Source: Fimenecus sp045631225
GTDB taxonomy: Bacteria > Bacillota > Clostridia > Oscillospirales > Acutalibacteraceae
Assembly (NCBI GenBank): GCA_045631225.1
Contig: JAZQUG010000033.1
Span: 44,100 to 108,099, forward strand
Length of the DNA: 64,000 nucleotides
Reading direction: 5' to 3'
This document shows positions 45,757 through 54,206 of the stretch, piece by piece. The position numbers and the translations under genes were made by a program. Numbering within the stretch: the first letter of the stretch is position 1; each line of letters opens with the position of its first letter. The notes below the pieces were generated by a model. It searched no databases and was not told the origin of the DNA. It worked only from the letters and a program-made list of their open reading frames with translations.

Positions 45757-47301
45757 TTGATTTATAGAGTAGATAATTTTATAGAAAACAATATAAATCC
45801 CATAACAAAAAGTGAATATGATTCCTCTTGGTTAGTATTGGTTCTTTCTTCCAATATGGATACTGCTATGATTGTTGGTGCGAACAATAGTTGTGCTTAC
45901 ACCATAAAAATCAGTAAACAGCTTCACGATGATTGGAAAATGGCTGTCGGGGATTTTATTGGATATTGTGATGCAAATAATCTAAACGGCATTATTGCAA
46001 TTACAGAAGATGAATATAATGATGTTCAAACCTATTATGTTGGACACAGTCATAATGAAACAAACCTACGTGACTATGAAATGCCAGTTTTAGTACATAG
46101 TACATCAATGGAAAATTGGTTTCAAATACAAAAAGACGGTATGCTTAAAAGTTGGAACAAGCTCAATGTTTTTGAAAAAGAGCCTATTGGAAAACAACTT
46201 GGTGACCCTGTTCATTTTAGTGATTACATTATGTTCGGCGGCGGTGTCAGCGGTGAAATCGTTGTAAACTCAAAACAATCAGGCAAAATTGTAATGGATA
46301 TTGATGCTGAATATAAAACAGGTGCAAGACTTTATTTTGATGCCGAGAAGATTGCAAAAGACGGTTTGCTTGTTCGTGACGGTGCACATATCAAAGTAAA
46401 AGACTGTTTACCGCTTAAGCCGTATCTTATTTGGACAGCTACTTGGGATAAAGTAGGATTAGAAAGTCAAATTTCTACACCGAGAATTTTTGCAGAACTG
46501 TCAGATGAGAAATTTGAAAAAGTTTATCATTATGGTGAATGTCAAATATGCGGTACATACTGCAAATTATCATTTGAACATATTCCACCTGAAAATGCTC
46601 TTAATAATAATCGAACTAAAGTATATACCGGAGAAGATGCCATTAAAAGATACAAAGGTGAAAAGGCATATTATAAAAATCAACAACAAGGTATGGGCAA
46701 ATACTCTTTGTGTGAAAGATGCAATAATAATACCGGCGCATGGTATGCTACAGTATATAATGATATTGCTAAAGAAGTTGCTTATGCTTTATATAAAATG
46801 AACCCCTTGAAACATGGTGAAATTTTTGCCTTTAGCACAAGAAAGTTTCCTGCTTTGGCTTTTGTGAAGCAAGTAATCACTATGTTTTGTAGTTTATTGC
46901 CATATTCAGAGGTCAAACGATTAGGCTTCGATAATTTTTTGCTTAATAAAGAAAGTAATACTATTGATAAATCATTATTTGATTTGCACATTTATTTAAC
47001 TCATAAAAATGTTGGACAATTAATGGTTGGACCAACTACCCTTGCTAGTATATCAGATGCAGGTCCTAAAGCAACAACGTGTTGTGATTTGGGTGCATAT
47101 CCATTTGGATTTATATTAAACTTAACACCTGAAAATCCTGTTGAGTATGGGACAAGTTTGATGAATTTATTTGATGCTGAGTATGAGAAAGAGTATAATC
47201 TGCAATGGATATTGATGTTGTTGGAAAGAACAAGTGATATTCTCCCGCTTCCATTGTTATTTAAACCTTTACCTGACGGTCAATATGTAGAAGAAAAATA
47301 A
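45757..47301 (+). CDS. Possible ADP-ribosyltransferase/Tpt1-like region fused to HNH-like zinc module
   Basis: A 514 aa soluble protein with three parts. Residues 1-105 are unrecognised. Residues 106-235 look like an ADP-ribosyltransferase or Tpt1/KptA-like domain: VLVHSTSMENWFQIQKDGML, then DPVHFSDYIMFGGGV, then GARLYFDAEKIAKDGLLVRD. Residues 260-345 carry an HNH-like zinc module: CQICGTYCKLSFEHIPPENA and LCERCNNNTGAWY, a Cys4 site with the EH-x-PP element of HNH-type nucleases. The rest is helical. It starts at TTG 45757, nine bases after AAGGAG, because the ATG at 45752 stops after two codons. A role in RNA processing or in defence is possible; the assignment rests on motif pattern only. 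Confidence 0.55.
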   Translation: MIYRVDNFIENNINPITKSEYDSSWLVLVLSSNMDTAMIVGANNSCAYTIKISKQLHDDWKMAVGDFIGYCDANNLNGIIAITEDEYNDVQTYYVGHSHNETNLRDYEMPVLVHSTSMENWFQIQKDGMLKSWNKLNVFEKEPIGKQLGDPVHFSDYIMFGGGVSGEIVVNSKQSGKIVMDIDAEYKTGARLYFDAEKIAKDGLLVRDGAHIKVKDCLPLKPYLIWTATWDKVGLESQISTPRIFAELSDEKFEKVYHYGECQICGTYCKLSFEHIPPENALNNNRTKVYTGEDAIKRYKGEKAYYKNQQQGMGKYSLCERCNNNTGAWYATVYNDIAKEVAYALYKMNPLKHGEIFAFSTRKFPALAFVKQVITMFCSLLPYSEVKRLGFDNFLLNKESNTIDKSLFDLHIYLTHKNVGQLMVGPTTLASISDAGPKATTCCDLGAYPFGFILNLTPENPVEYGTSLMNLFDAEYEKEYNLQWILMLLERTSDILPLPLLFKPLPDGQYVEEK

Positions 47302-47400
47302 AGAGTATTAATATATAAATCCCCATCGGTGTCAGCAACTACACCAATACTGTCTTATATATTTGATGATAATCTTGATGAAATAAAAATGTGAATATGA

Positions 47401-47445
47401 AACAACCGCCTTACTTGTGTTTCACAGTAAGGCGGTTGTTTTTGT
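47401..47445 (+). terminator. Strong intrinsic terminator
   Basis: AACAACCGCCTTACT pairs with AGTAAGGCGGTTGTT around a 10-base loop, followed by TTTTG. It closes the transcript of the large fusion protein, 100 bases after its stop. Confidence 0.92.
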
Positions 47446-47563
47446 TTGGATAGTTGTGCAAATTGTTTATTTCGACAAAGTTCGATAGTTTTCGAGAAAA
47501 TGGCGTTACTTTGTCCTTTATACAGCACTTTATAAGTATAAGACAGATTATATTTTAAGGAAA

Positions 47564-48019
47564 ATGCTTATGAAAACAAAAGAGGAAATAGTAGAAATCC
47601 TGAATAGCAATGGTTTATCGCATTATCCAGAAACATATCACGGTTGTAACGGCCTTTTCATTTCTGAAAGTGACAGCAAATGTTATCGCATTTACCAGGG
47701 CATGTCTGTGACAATGCGCAACAAGGATATTTGCAGGGTGTGCCTACACGAGATTATATACATTGAGGACAGAAAATCCGTACTGTATCTGATCGACGGA
47801 AAAAATCGAAACTCACTACACAATGGACCGCTGGAAAGAAACTCTCGATAAAAAATCCTTCATACAACACTCTACAGCCACATAGTCGACCTGCATTATG
47901 TTGAAGACATAACCAGGGATTTGGTAGCCCTCAGATGCGGTGAGGATGGTTATACTTCTATGAGAAAGATAGTCACATTTAAGAAGGTTGTGTTGGAGTT
48001 TGCTAGCAATGCAAAATGA
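47564..48019 (+). pseudogene. LytTR regulator gene broken by two frameshifts
   Basis: The first frame gives MLMKTKEEIVEILNSNGL through HEIIYIEDRKSVLYLIDG, matching the LytTR protein at 42,448. Near 47,806 the match continues in another frame (IETHYTMDRWKETLDKKSFI), and near 47,880 in a third (HIVDLHYVEDITRDLVALRC then RKIVTFKKVVLEFASNAK) to a TGA at 48,017. Two single-base-type shifts have therefore broken a complete LytTR gene of about 150 residues. A complete LytTR gene 5 kb away is intact, so this is a decayed paralogue. Confidence 0.85.
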
Positions 48020-48557
48020 GGCGAAAAATAAGCGTTTTTGTCGAAATATACTACGTTTTTGCAAACTGAATTGAAAAAAATAATTTCTTAACTATAATGA
48101 GTATTAAAGTTCAGAAGGCAATATTTTTATGTAAAATCTTTAAATTTTATAATATTCAATGAAATACACCATAAGATTAAAATTGGATTTTATTTACAAT
48201 AATATAAAAATGAAAAATATTTCGACTAAATATTATTACGTTTTTGCAACAAATTAATGCATTTTTGCATTTAATATTGACTTATATATGCTTTTAATAT
48301 TATAAATTATTAAAAGTGCAAAGGTGGTGAGTTATATTCGTACAATGTATAAATTTTTATCTATAAGATTAAAAAATAATCTACAGGGATTATTTTTGAG
48401 TCAAGAAAAAACTTTTATTAATAACTTTAACCTTTGTTGTATAGTTCCTATGAAAATACAAATTTAACTACCTATTTTTCATTTAACAATTATTGTAACC
48501 ACATCAAATAAAATGTGTAAAATATAATATAAAACTTGAATTTTTTTTAAGATAGTG
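48020..48557. other. AT-rich non-coding stretch with a 13-bp direct repeat
   Basis: I see no gene here on either strand. TACGTTTTTGCAA occurs at 48052-48064 and 48237-48249, each time a few bases from a TTCGA-type sequence. These could be binding sites of the former LytTR regulator immediately upstream. The right end holds the promoter of the next operon. Confidence 0.5.
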
Positions 48558-48585
48558 TTACAATATATAATTAATATGATATAAT
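48558..48585 (+). promoter_or_regulatory. Promoter of the small unknown operon
   Basis: TTACAA (48558-48563), a 16-base spacer and a perfect TATAAT (48580-48585). The start codon at 48601 is only 15 bases beyond the -10, so the mRNA has a very short leader with a TAGGTG ribosome site. Confidence 0.6.
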
Positions 48586-48600
48586 GATAGGTGATATAGT

Positions 48601-48798
48601 ATGGAAAATCAAATTCAATTAACAAATGTTCAAAAGTTAGCAATAAAAGAAAAAATTCTTAAAGATACTGATCATAACAACCCGAAGATACCACAAGCTA
48701 ATGGGGGTAATTTTTTTAATGCGCTGAAAAATGGATCAGAAAAGTTTTCAAACAGTAAAATTAAAAATGTTTTTCCAATTGAAGGAGAGGAAGTATAA
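48601..48798 (+). CDS. Small soluble protein, 65 aa, unknown
   Basis: A 65 aa hydrophilic protein: a helical N-terminal part (MENQIQLTNVQKLAIKEKIL) and a Asn/Lys-rich remainder containing NPKIPQANGGNFFNALKNGS. It has no hydrophobic segment and no cysteines. It is the first gene of a three-gene operon; the next gene starts right at its stop codon (TAATTG). Size and position would suit an antitoxin or a small immunity or chaperone protein, but there is no motif to support it. Not recognised. Confidence 0.55.
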   Translation: MENQIQLTNVQKLAIKEKILKDTDHNNPKIPQANGGNFFNALKNGSEKFSNSKIKNVFPIEGEEV

Positions 48799-49353
48799 TT
48801 GGGCGATTCAAACAAAATTAGAAATTCAGAATTAGAGTATACTGATATTCCTGATGAAGAATTGTTGTTTATTTATGATGAATTTGAAAATCAATTCGTG
48901 AAATTTCTAGAGGAGATAAAATACCCTTCAGATACAAAGTATAAGATTGATTCATATGCATTAATTGATGCCATTGTTAGAGTTGACAAAAGAAAGGCAT
49001 ATTTTTGGTGCTTTCACAATATGGAAATAAACGAAAGAAAAGAAGTTGCTCTATATGCGTATTGGTTTTTGAAGTTTAAGCCGTTTTCTATCTGTGATAA
49101 TAGATTCGCAGATAAAAAACAAACAGCATGTATAAATGAGATGTTTGCAATTTATTTAATAAGTTCAATTCTTTTATTTGATGATGATAAATTTGCAGAA
49201 GTGAATGTTTCAAAAGCAAATGACAAATTTACATATTTTGACAAGTTACTGTATTCTCTACACTATCGTTGCTTTACAATAGATTCATTTATGTTATTGG
49301 TAGATTCAATTACCCCAGAAACATTCGAATACGAGTTTTCTGTTAAAGCTTGA
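48799..49353 (+). CDS. Unknown 184 aa protein, TTG start
   Basis: A 184 aa soluble protein, acidic near its start (SELEYTDIPDEELLFIYDEF) and otherwise helical with aromatic-rich stretches such as RKAYFWCFHNMEINERKEVA and FTYFDKLLYSLHYRCF. It starts at TTG, eight bases after AAGGAGAGG, directly following the 65 aa gene, so translation is coupled. I recognise no family. The AT-rich codon use matches its neighbours and differs from the metabolic genes, which suggests horizontal origin. Confidence 0.55.
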   Translation: MGDSNKIRNSELEYTDIPDEELLFIYDEFENQFVKFLEEIKYPSDTKYKIDSYALIDAIVRVDKRKAYFWCFHNMEINERKEVALYAYWFLKFKPFSICDNRFADKKQTACINEMFAIYLISSILLFDDDKFAEVNVSKANDKFTYFDKLLYSLHYRCFTIDSFMLLVDSITPETFEYEFSVKA

Positions 49354-49374
49354 CGTCATAGTAAAGGTGGTATT

Positions 49375-49755
49375 ATGTTAGGGAATATTATTTATCCGAT
49401 TATAACAGCTGCAATAACCGCAGTAATAGGCTTTTTTTTAAGTATTTTTGGATTTAATTTCAAAGATCTATTCGGTTCATATTTATCAGACCCTTATTTA
49501 AAAGAAAGAATTTTTGTTTTGTTTGCATTTATTGCTATTCTGTTAGTTATCTTTTTTGATTTATTTAGAAATAAATTAAAAAATACAAAAGAAAAACTAA
49601 AACAAACAGAACAAACATTGTCCGAAACAAAAATGGATTTGTCCGAAACGAAAAGAAATTTGGCAGTCACAAAAAAAGCATTAGATGATCTGTATGAGAA
49701 AGAGCAAAAGCTGCATGCATATTCTGCTCTTGTTAATTTCAGAGAAGATAATTAA
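49375..49755 (+). CDS. Two-span membrane protein with coiled coil
   Basis: A 126 aa protein with two hydrophobic spans, IIYPIITAAITAVIGFFLSI and IFVLFAFIAILLVIFFDLFR, then a coiled-coil cytosolic tail built on a repeated pattern: KLKQTEQTLSETKMDLSETK continuing through RNLAVTKKALDDLYEKEQKL. The seven-residue periodicity (TLSETKM, DLSETKR, NLAVTKK) is clear. It follows the 184 aa gene by 21 bases and is followed by a terminator. Such short membrane plus coiled-coil proteins occur as effectors or sensors of small defence operons, but nothing here proves that. Confidence 0.6.
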   Translation: MLGNIIYPIITAAITAVIGFFLSIFGFNFKDLFGSYLSDPYLKERIFVLFAFIAILLVIFFDLFRNKLKNTKEKLKQTEQTLSETKMDLSETKRNLAVTKKALDDLYEKEQKLHAYSALVNFREDN

Positions 49756-49787
49756 GCAAAACAAAAACCACATTAAGTTTTTAATTT

Positions 49788-49820
49788 CTGTAACAACACA
49801 AGTTGTTACAGATGTTTTTT
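49788..49820 (+). terminator. Terminator of the small unknown operon
   Basis: CTGTAACAAC pairs perfectly with GTTGTTACAG around ACAA, followed by ATGTTTTTT. A second, weaker hairpin (CCCCGTTG/CAACGGGG) lies at 49,873-49,907. Confidence 0.9.
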
Positions 49821-50040
49821 GCGTGATTCGTTAACCAAAGCAAAGAATATGCAAAAAGCATATTTATCAGTTCCCCGTTGTCGCAGTACGCTTGCCTCAA
49901 CGGGGATTTATATTATAAATTACTATATCTACCAAAGTTTAAAAGAATTATGTTTATATGCTACAATTATTACAAAACATTCCAACCTTTTATAATCTTC
50001 CGTGTTTATATAAGTGAAAGCAGCTTTCAAGGAGGTCAAA

Positions 50041-51681
50041 ATGAACAGAGCAGATGCTGAAAAATGGACAACAGAATATTTAAAGTCTGTATTTGGTTTT
50101 GCTTTAAAAAAGTGCAAAAGCATAGAAGATGCAGAAGATTTATCTCAGGAAATCATGGCTAAGGTTTATGTTGCTTTAATTAAGCGTGATGATATTGCAG
50201 ATGTTTCAAATTTCATATGGACCATTGCGCATAACTGTCTGAGTAATTATTACCGAGATAATAATTGCAGCTTTACAGGTGTGCCTATTGATGAAGTTGA
50301 GAATTATCTGTATGATGAAACCCCAACTGCCGAAGCATCACTTGTTGAGCGAGAAGAAATTTCAAAGCTGTATTCTGAAATTGCCTACCTTTCAAAGTTG
50401 CAACGCAGGATAGTAATTATGTATTACTATGAAAACAAAAAGCAGGAGCAGATAGCTAGAGAATTAAATATTCCTGTCGGCACAGTGAAGTGGCATCTGT
50501 TTGAAGCTAAAAAAGAACTGAAAAGAGGTATGGAAATTATGAGAGAACCAAGTGAATTAAAGTTTAACCCCAAAAGATTTGAAATGTGCAGTTTCAGCGG
50601 AAAAATCGGCACAAAGGGAGATATATCAAATTTCTTCCGTAGCGCTATATCACAGAACATTGTTTACACCGTAAGAAACGAAGCGAAAACAATAAATGAA
50701 ATTGCTGATGAATTAGGCGTATCACCAGTGTACGTTGAAAGTGAAGCAGAATATCTTGAAGAATACGGATTTCTATTAAAACAGAAAAATAAATATCTTT
50801 GTAACATCCTTATATCAGAACCAACAGAAGAATTAAATCGTTTACACGATGAAATGTATTTGAACGCTGCAAAACTCTTTGCAAATGAATTGTATGATGA
50901 GCTTGCAAAATCAGGTTTGTTAGATGAGTGTGCCTTAGGCGGTTTCAATGATACTCGCGATAATAACTTTCTTATGTGGGCACTTATACCTTTTATTACT
51001 GCTTTTAGCGGTGAAAGCACATTGGATAAAAGTATAACTTTTTCAGATATTTATACAATAAGACCTGACGGTGGTAAAAATATTTGCTATGCAACGGTTT
51101 TTGCACCTGATGTAACCCCGCCAATGTATAATGAAGAAATGAAAAAGTTCAAAGGTCCATTTTGGAACGGTCTTACTGATAAAACAACTCTTTGGACTGT
51201 TGATTCTGAATGGTCAAAAAATCGCATTGAAGAAAACTATCAGTTAACCGTTGTCCGTGATTTAACCTTGCTCGACAATTATCTCAACGATGTAATTCTG
51301 AGCGAAGATGATTATGCTTATCTTGTGGAAAAAGGATATATTTCTGTTAGTGGTAAGCCTGATGAAATATTTAAAACTGCCTTGAGAATTGTGTATATCA
51401 AAAATGAAGAATCACAGAAGAAACTTTTATCTATCGGCGATAAGATAAAAGAAAAGTATCAGGATGAATTTAAAAAACTCAAAGAAGCATATATCAATGC
51501 GGTACTTCAGAATACACCAAAACATTTACAGAAAATGAGAATGTACGGCTTACAGCACATCTTTTACAGTGATGCTTGGTTTATTTTGCATTGCCTTAAA
51601 GAACTTGTTAATAACGGAAAACTGACTTTACCTACTGAAAAGCAAAAGCAGTCATTGATGACAGTTTTATTTAATCAGTAA
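50041..51681 (+). CDS. ECF-type sigma factor with long C-terminal extension
   Basis: A 546 aa protein. Residues about 8-75 are sigma-70 region 2 (FALKKCKSIEDAEDLSQEIM, FIWTIAHNCLSNYYRDN) and about 105-160 are region 4 (LSKLQRRIVIMYYYENKKQE, IARELNIPVGTVKWHLFEAK). ECF sigma factors end there; this one continues for another 380 residues. The added part starts with a winged-helix-like block (TINEIADELGVSPVYVESEA) and then a mixed helical region I do not recognise. ATG 50041 follows AAGGAGGT. No anti-sigma gene is adjacent, so the extension may itself sense a signal. The added winged helix suggests a second DNA-binding function. Confidence 0.85.
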   Translation: MNRADAEKWTTEYLKSVFGFALKKCKSIEDAEDLSQEIMAKVYVALIKRDDIADVSNFIWTIAHNCLSNYYRDNNCSFTGVPIDEVENYLYDETPTAEASLVEREEISKLYSEIAYLSKLQRRIVIMYYYENKKQEQIARELNIPVGTVKWHLFEAKKELKRGMEIMREPSELKFNPKRFEMCSFSGKIGTKGDISNFFRSAISQNIVYTVRNEAKTINEIADELGVSPVYVESEAEYLEEYGFLLKQKNKYLCNILISEPTEELNRLHDEMYLNAAKLFANELYDELAKSGLLDECALGGFNDTRDNNFLMWALIPFITAFSGESTLDKSITFSDIYTIRPDGGKNICYATVFAPDVTPPMYNEEMKKFKGPFWNGLTDKTTLWTVDSEWSKNRIEENYQLTVVRDLTLLDNYLNDVILSEDDYAYLVEKGYISVSGKPDEIFKTALRIVYIKNEESQKKLLSIGDKIKEKYQDEFKKLKEAYINAVLQNTPKHLQKMRMYGLQHIFYSDAWFILHCLKELVNNGKLTLPTEKQKQSLMTVLFNQ

Positions 51682-51777
51682 ATCATATCAAATTTAGACA
51701 CTTGTTACTTCAAAAGTAGCAGGTGTTTTTTGTGCAGAAAAACTGCCCTCACGAGGAGAGTAATTGTACACTTTATA

Positions 51778-52260
51778 TTAAAGATACATTTCTAATTCTA
51801 AACATTTCCATTCTTCACCGAGAACGGTATATGTTTCTGTCTTTTGTAAAACAACATCTTGAAAACCAACTGCCTTGTAACAGTAATAAGCAGATTCGTT
51901 GTTTTCAAAAACGCCTAAAGAAACCTTTTTGGCACCGTAGATTTCTTTTGCAAAAATCAAACCCAACTGAAGCATTTCCTTGCCGTAGCCCTTGCCACGC
52001 TTTGAAGGGTCAACAACCACAAACCCAAACCTCAATTCATCAAAGCTTTCGGATGGTCTTCTCATTGTAAAAAATCCTACAATCTCATCATCTTCAATAG
52101 CTGTAAAAGCCATAAGATTTTCAACGAAACTAAATTTCTTTTTGCTTATGGGATACTTGCCCATAACACCTGCTGACCACTTGTAAAATGATATTTTATC
52201 CTTACTCCAAGAAAGTATTATGTCCGCATCATTTTTATTATAAGGTCTTAGTCTTAACAT
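51778..52260 (-). CDS. GNAT-family acetyltransferase
   Basis: A 160 aa acetyltransferase of the RimI/RimJ-like kind. It starts MLRLRPYNKNDADIILSWSK and has the acetyl-CoA loop region VVDPSKRGKGYGKEMLQLGL (about residues 87-106) and NNESAYYCYKAVGFQD. ATG 52260 is chosen because AGGAGG lies seven bases before it; the earlier ATG at 52266 overlaps that site too closely. It is the last gene of a four-gene minus-strand operon, 37 bases after the HIT-family gene. The substrate is unknown. Confidence 0.87.
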   Translation of the reverse strand: MLRLRPYNKNDADIILSWSKDKISFYKWSAGVMGKYPISKKKFSFVENLMAFTAIEDDEIVGFFTMRRPSESFDELRFGFVVVDPSKRGKGYGKEMLQLGLIFAKEIYGAKKVSLGVFENNESAYYCYKAVGFQDVVLQKTETYTVLGEEWKCLELEMYL

Positions 52261-52297
52261 TTGCATCCCTCCTAAATTAACTGTTTTAATTCTATTT

Positions 52298-52789
52298 TCA
52301 TAATAACTTTTCCAATTCTGCAAGAAGTTTTACTTTCATATCTTCCAACTCATCAAGCGAAGGCTTATTATCTTCTGACCACATTATTTCCTTGGGCAAC
52401 CACCAAACGGGACCTTTGCCTTTGTTTCCATAGTCCAATAAGTCACCGGCTTTTCTCGGGAAGATGTGCCAATGCAAATGAATATCACCATTGCCAAGAC
52501 ATTCGTAGTTTATCTTTTCGGCACCGAAAGCATTTTTAACAGCTTCAGCAACAATAGTCATTTCAAGTAAATATTTTGTTCTGAAATCAATATCTAAATC
52601 AAACAACTCAACGACGTGCTGTTTGCAAATGAATAATGAGTATCCGTAAAAATGATGATTCCAACCTAAGATAACATATCCGGTTTCAAGTTCTTTTACA
52701 AACCACGGATTTTTACCTTTTTTAATTTTCTCAATAACATTACACATATCACATTTTTCTTTATTAAAAGGGTTGAATTTGAATTTCAT
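52298..52789 (-). CDS. HIT-family hydrolase
   Basis: A 163 aa HIT (histidine triad) protein. The signature DIHLHWHIFPRK (about residues 107-118) carries His-x-His-x-His. An N-terminal CDMC pair suggests a zinc site, which is common in HIT enzymes of the Fhit/Aprataxin or GalT-like branches. It would hydrolyse or transfer a nucleotide. Its ATG overlaps the stop of the Nudix gene by one base (TAATG), so translation is coupled. The Nudix plus HIT pair suggests nucleotide or dinucleoside clean-up. Confidence 0.87.
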   Translation of the reverse strand: MKFKFNPFNKEKCDMCNVIEKIKKGKNPWFVKELETGYVILGWNHHFYGYSLFICKQHVVELFDLDIDFRTKYLLEMTIVAEAVKNAFGAEKINYECLGNGDIHLHWHIFPRKAGDLLDYGNKGKGPVWWLPKEIMWSEDNKPSLDELEDMKVKLLAELEKLL

Positions 52790-53268
52790 TATTTTACCTC
52801 CAATAAAGCAGCTTTTATATCTTCCAACATCTCTTCGTGCTGTTTGCAAAACAGTTTCGGAGTGTCGTTTATGGGGAAATATCTAAGTTCAAGAGTTTCA
52901 TTGTTATCGCAATAAAGTTCACCGCCGATAACTGAAAGTTCGTATGCAATACAAACACTCTGATATTTATCACCGTTGGGACAAACAGCATCAGTGTCGG
53001 TATAAACACCAATAAGCTTGCTCACTTCAACATCTAATCCGGTTTCTTCTTTTACTTCACGGACTGCTGCCATTTCAGGAGTTTCACCCAATTCAAGAGC
53101 ACCGCCGGGAAATCCCCACATATTACAATCGCCACGGCGTTGTAACAGCACTTCACCGTTATCGTTGAATATGCAACCGCCAGCATGAACTAAAATAATT
53201 TTTTCATGACCGACTTTTCTGCGAATCCATTGTATGTAATTCTTTTGACTTTTATTTTTATTAAACAC
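52789..53268 (-). CDS. Nudix hydrolase
   Basis: A 159 aa Nudix hydrolase. The 23-residue Nudix box starts at GGALELGETPEMAAV and ends REVKEETGL (about residues 64-87), with all the required Glu residues of the REVxEE core. It belongs to the ADP-ribose/NTP pyrophosphatase-like branch, preceded by the usual HAGGCIFNDNGEVLLQRRGD strand. I choose GTG 53268, nine bases after AAAAGGA, because the upstream frame overlaps the acetyltransferase end. It sits between a GNAT and a HIT gene in one operon. Confidence 0.88.
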   Translation of the reverse strand: MFNKNKSQKNYIQWIRRKVGHEKIILVHAGGCIFNDNGEVLLQRRGDCNMWGFPGGALELGETPEMAAVREVKEETGLDVEVSKLIGVYTDTDAVCPNGDKYQSVCIAYELSVIGGELYCDNNETLELRYFPINDTPKLFCKQHEEMLEDIKAALLEVK

Positions 53269-53282
53269 AACAAAACATCCTT

Positions 53283-53834
53283 TTATCTCTCTGACTTTAA
53301 CAAAGCATAATAACACGCATCACAGATTCCCTGATTGTTCCAATCATAACTACGCAAAGTTCCTTCGTATTTCATGCCGCATTTTTTCATTACTCCGCCG
53401 GAGTTTGGATTTCTCGGGTCGTGTCTTGATTCAATACGATTTACATCTACTACATCAAATAAAAAGTTCATAACTGATTTAAGTGCTTCTGATGTAATTC
53501 CCTGATGCCACCAATCTCTACCTATGCAATATCCGATATGCATCATAGAAACTTCTTCGTTCATATGTACTACAGCAATATCACCAATAGGCTCATCGCC
53601 GTTTTCTTTTAATACAATAGCCCAATGATAATAATTATCGTTAGAATATTCTTTTAACCATTCATTTATAATGCTTTGGCTTGCTGCCTCACTGGAGTGT
53701 GTCTGCCACATTAAGTATTTAGTGACCTCTGAATCGGATGCCCAATTTTTATACATCGCGGCAGCATCTTCACTCACATATCTTCTTAAAATCAATCTGT
53801 CTGTTTCTAACATTTGCGTTCCGCAATGCTTCAT
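53283..53834 (-). CDS. GNAT N-acetyltransferase, RimJ/RimL type
   Basis: A 183 aa acetyltransferase. It opens LETDRLILRRYVSEDAAAMY, has the acetyl-CoA region GYCIGRDWWHQGITSEALKS (about residues 99-118) and the closing NPNSGGVMKKCGMKYEGTL. It is similar in plan to the gene at 41,813 but is not a close copy. The ATG at 53834 follows GGAGGTG by nine bases. It is the first gene of the GNAT-Nudix-HIT-GNAT minus-strand operon and 154 bases from the divergent promoter of the mobile element. Confidence 0.88.
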   Translation of the reverse strand: MKHCGTQMLETDRLILRRYVSEDAAAMYKNWASDSEVTKYLMWQTHSSEAASQSIINEWLKEYSNDNYYHWAIVLKENGDEPIGDIAVVHMNEEVSMMHIGYCIGRDWWHQGITSEALKSVMNFLFDVVDVNRIESRHDPRNPNSGGVMKKCGMKYEGTLRSYDWNNQGICDACYYALLKSER

Positions 53835-53900
53835 TTTAATTGCACCTCCATAATTCTAATAAGCACATTATATCACACCAACACCACAAAATTCAATCCG

Positions 53901-53950
53901 TTTGCATTCACTTGCTGTCTCAAACATTTGCATTCACCTGCTGTCTCAAA
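53901..53950. repeat. 26-bp tandem repeat, two units
   Basis: TTTGCATTCACTTGCTGTCT-CAAA at 53901-53924 is repeated with one change at 53927-53950. It lies upstream of the first promoter of the mobile element and may be a recombinase or regulator site. Confidence 0.8.
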
Positions 53951-53987
53951 ACTTTTTTCAACACGACACTTTTTTGAAGAAACCATG

Positions 53988-54016
53988 TTGACAAGCATAC
54001 ATTCGTTCTGTATAAT
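53988..54016 (+). promoter_or_regulatory. Consensus sigma-A promoter at left end of mobile element
   Basis: TTGACA (53988-53993), a 17-base spacer and TATAAT (54011-54016): a perfect consensus promoter. No gene follows before the terminator at 54,163, so it makes a short non-coding or leader RNA of about 180 bases. Confidence 0.85.
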
Positions 54017-54162
54017 GATGTCACAAATTAAATATTAACTTTGTAGCGCGTAAGCGGAGCAATTTATATTGACTACCCAAGCACCGTATGAAGATAAGAA
54101 CAGAGGCAATCTGTACTTATTTCAGCGGTGTTTTTTTGTTTGTCTTGCGTGATACCGACGGT

Positions 54163-54206
54163 AAAAGTCCTTTCCTCTGTTCATCGGAAGTGAGGACTTT
54201 TTTTGT
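54163..54206 (+). terminator. Intrinsic terminator of the short leader transcript
   Basis: AAGTCCT...TTCC pairs with GGAA...AGGACTT, then a seven-base T-run. Together with the promoter at 53,988 it defines a short RNA. From 54,207 to 54,449 I see no gene; the GGGGCCCCC-containing stretch looks like mobile-element non-coding sequence. Confidence 0.8.

Noticed and set aside
51723..52070. A 115-codon plus-strand frame opposite the acetyltransferase gene
   Set aside because: It lies antisense to a clear GNAT gene with good motifs and has no ribosome site.
53988..54016. A LexA box in the first mobile-element promoter
   Set aside because: Only a GTTC half-site is present; the required GAAC at the right spacing is missing, unlike at 54,459.
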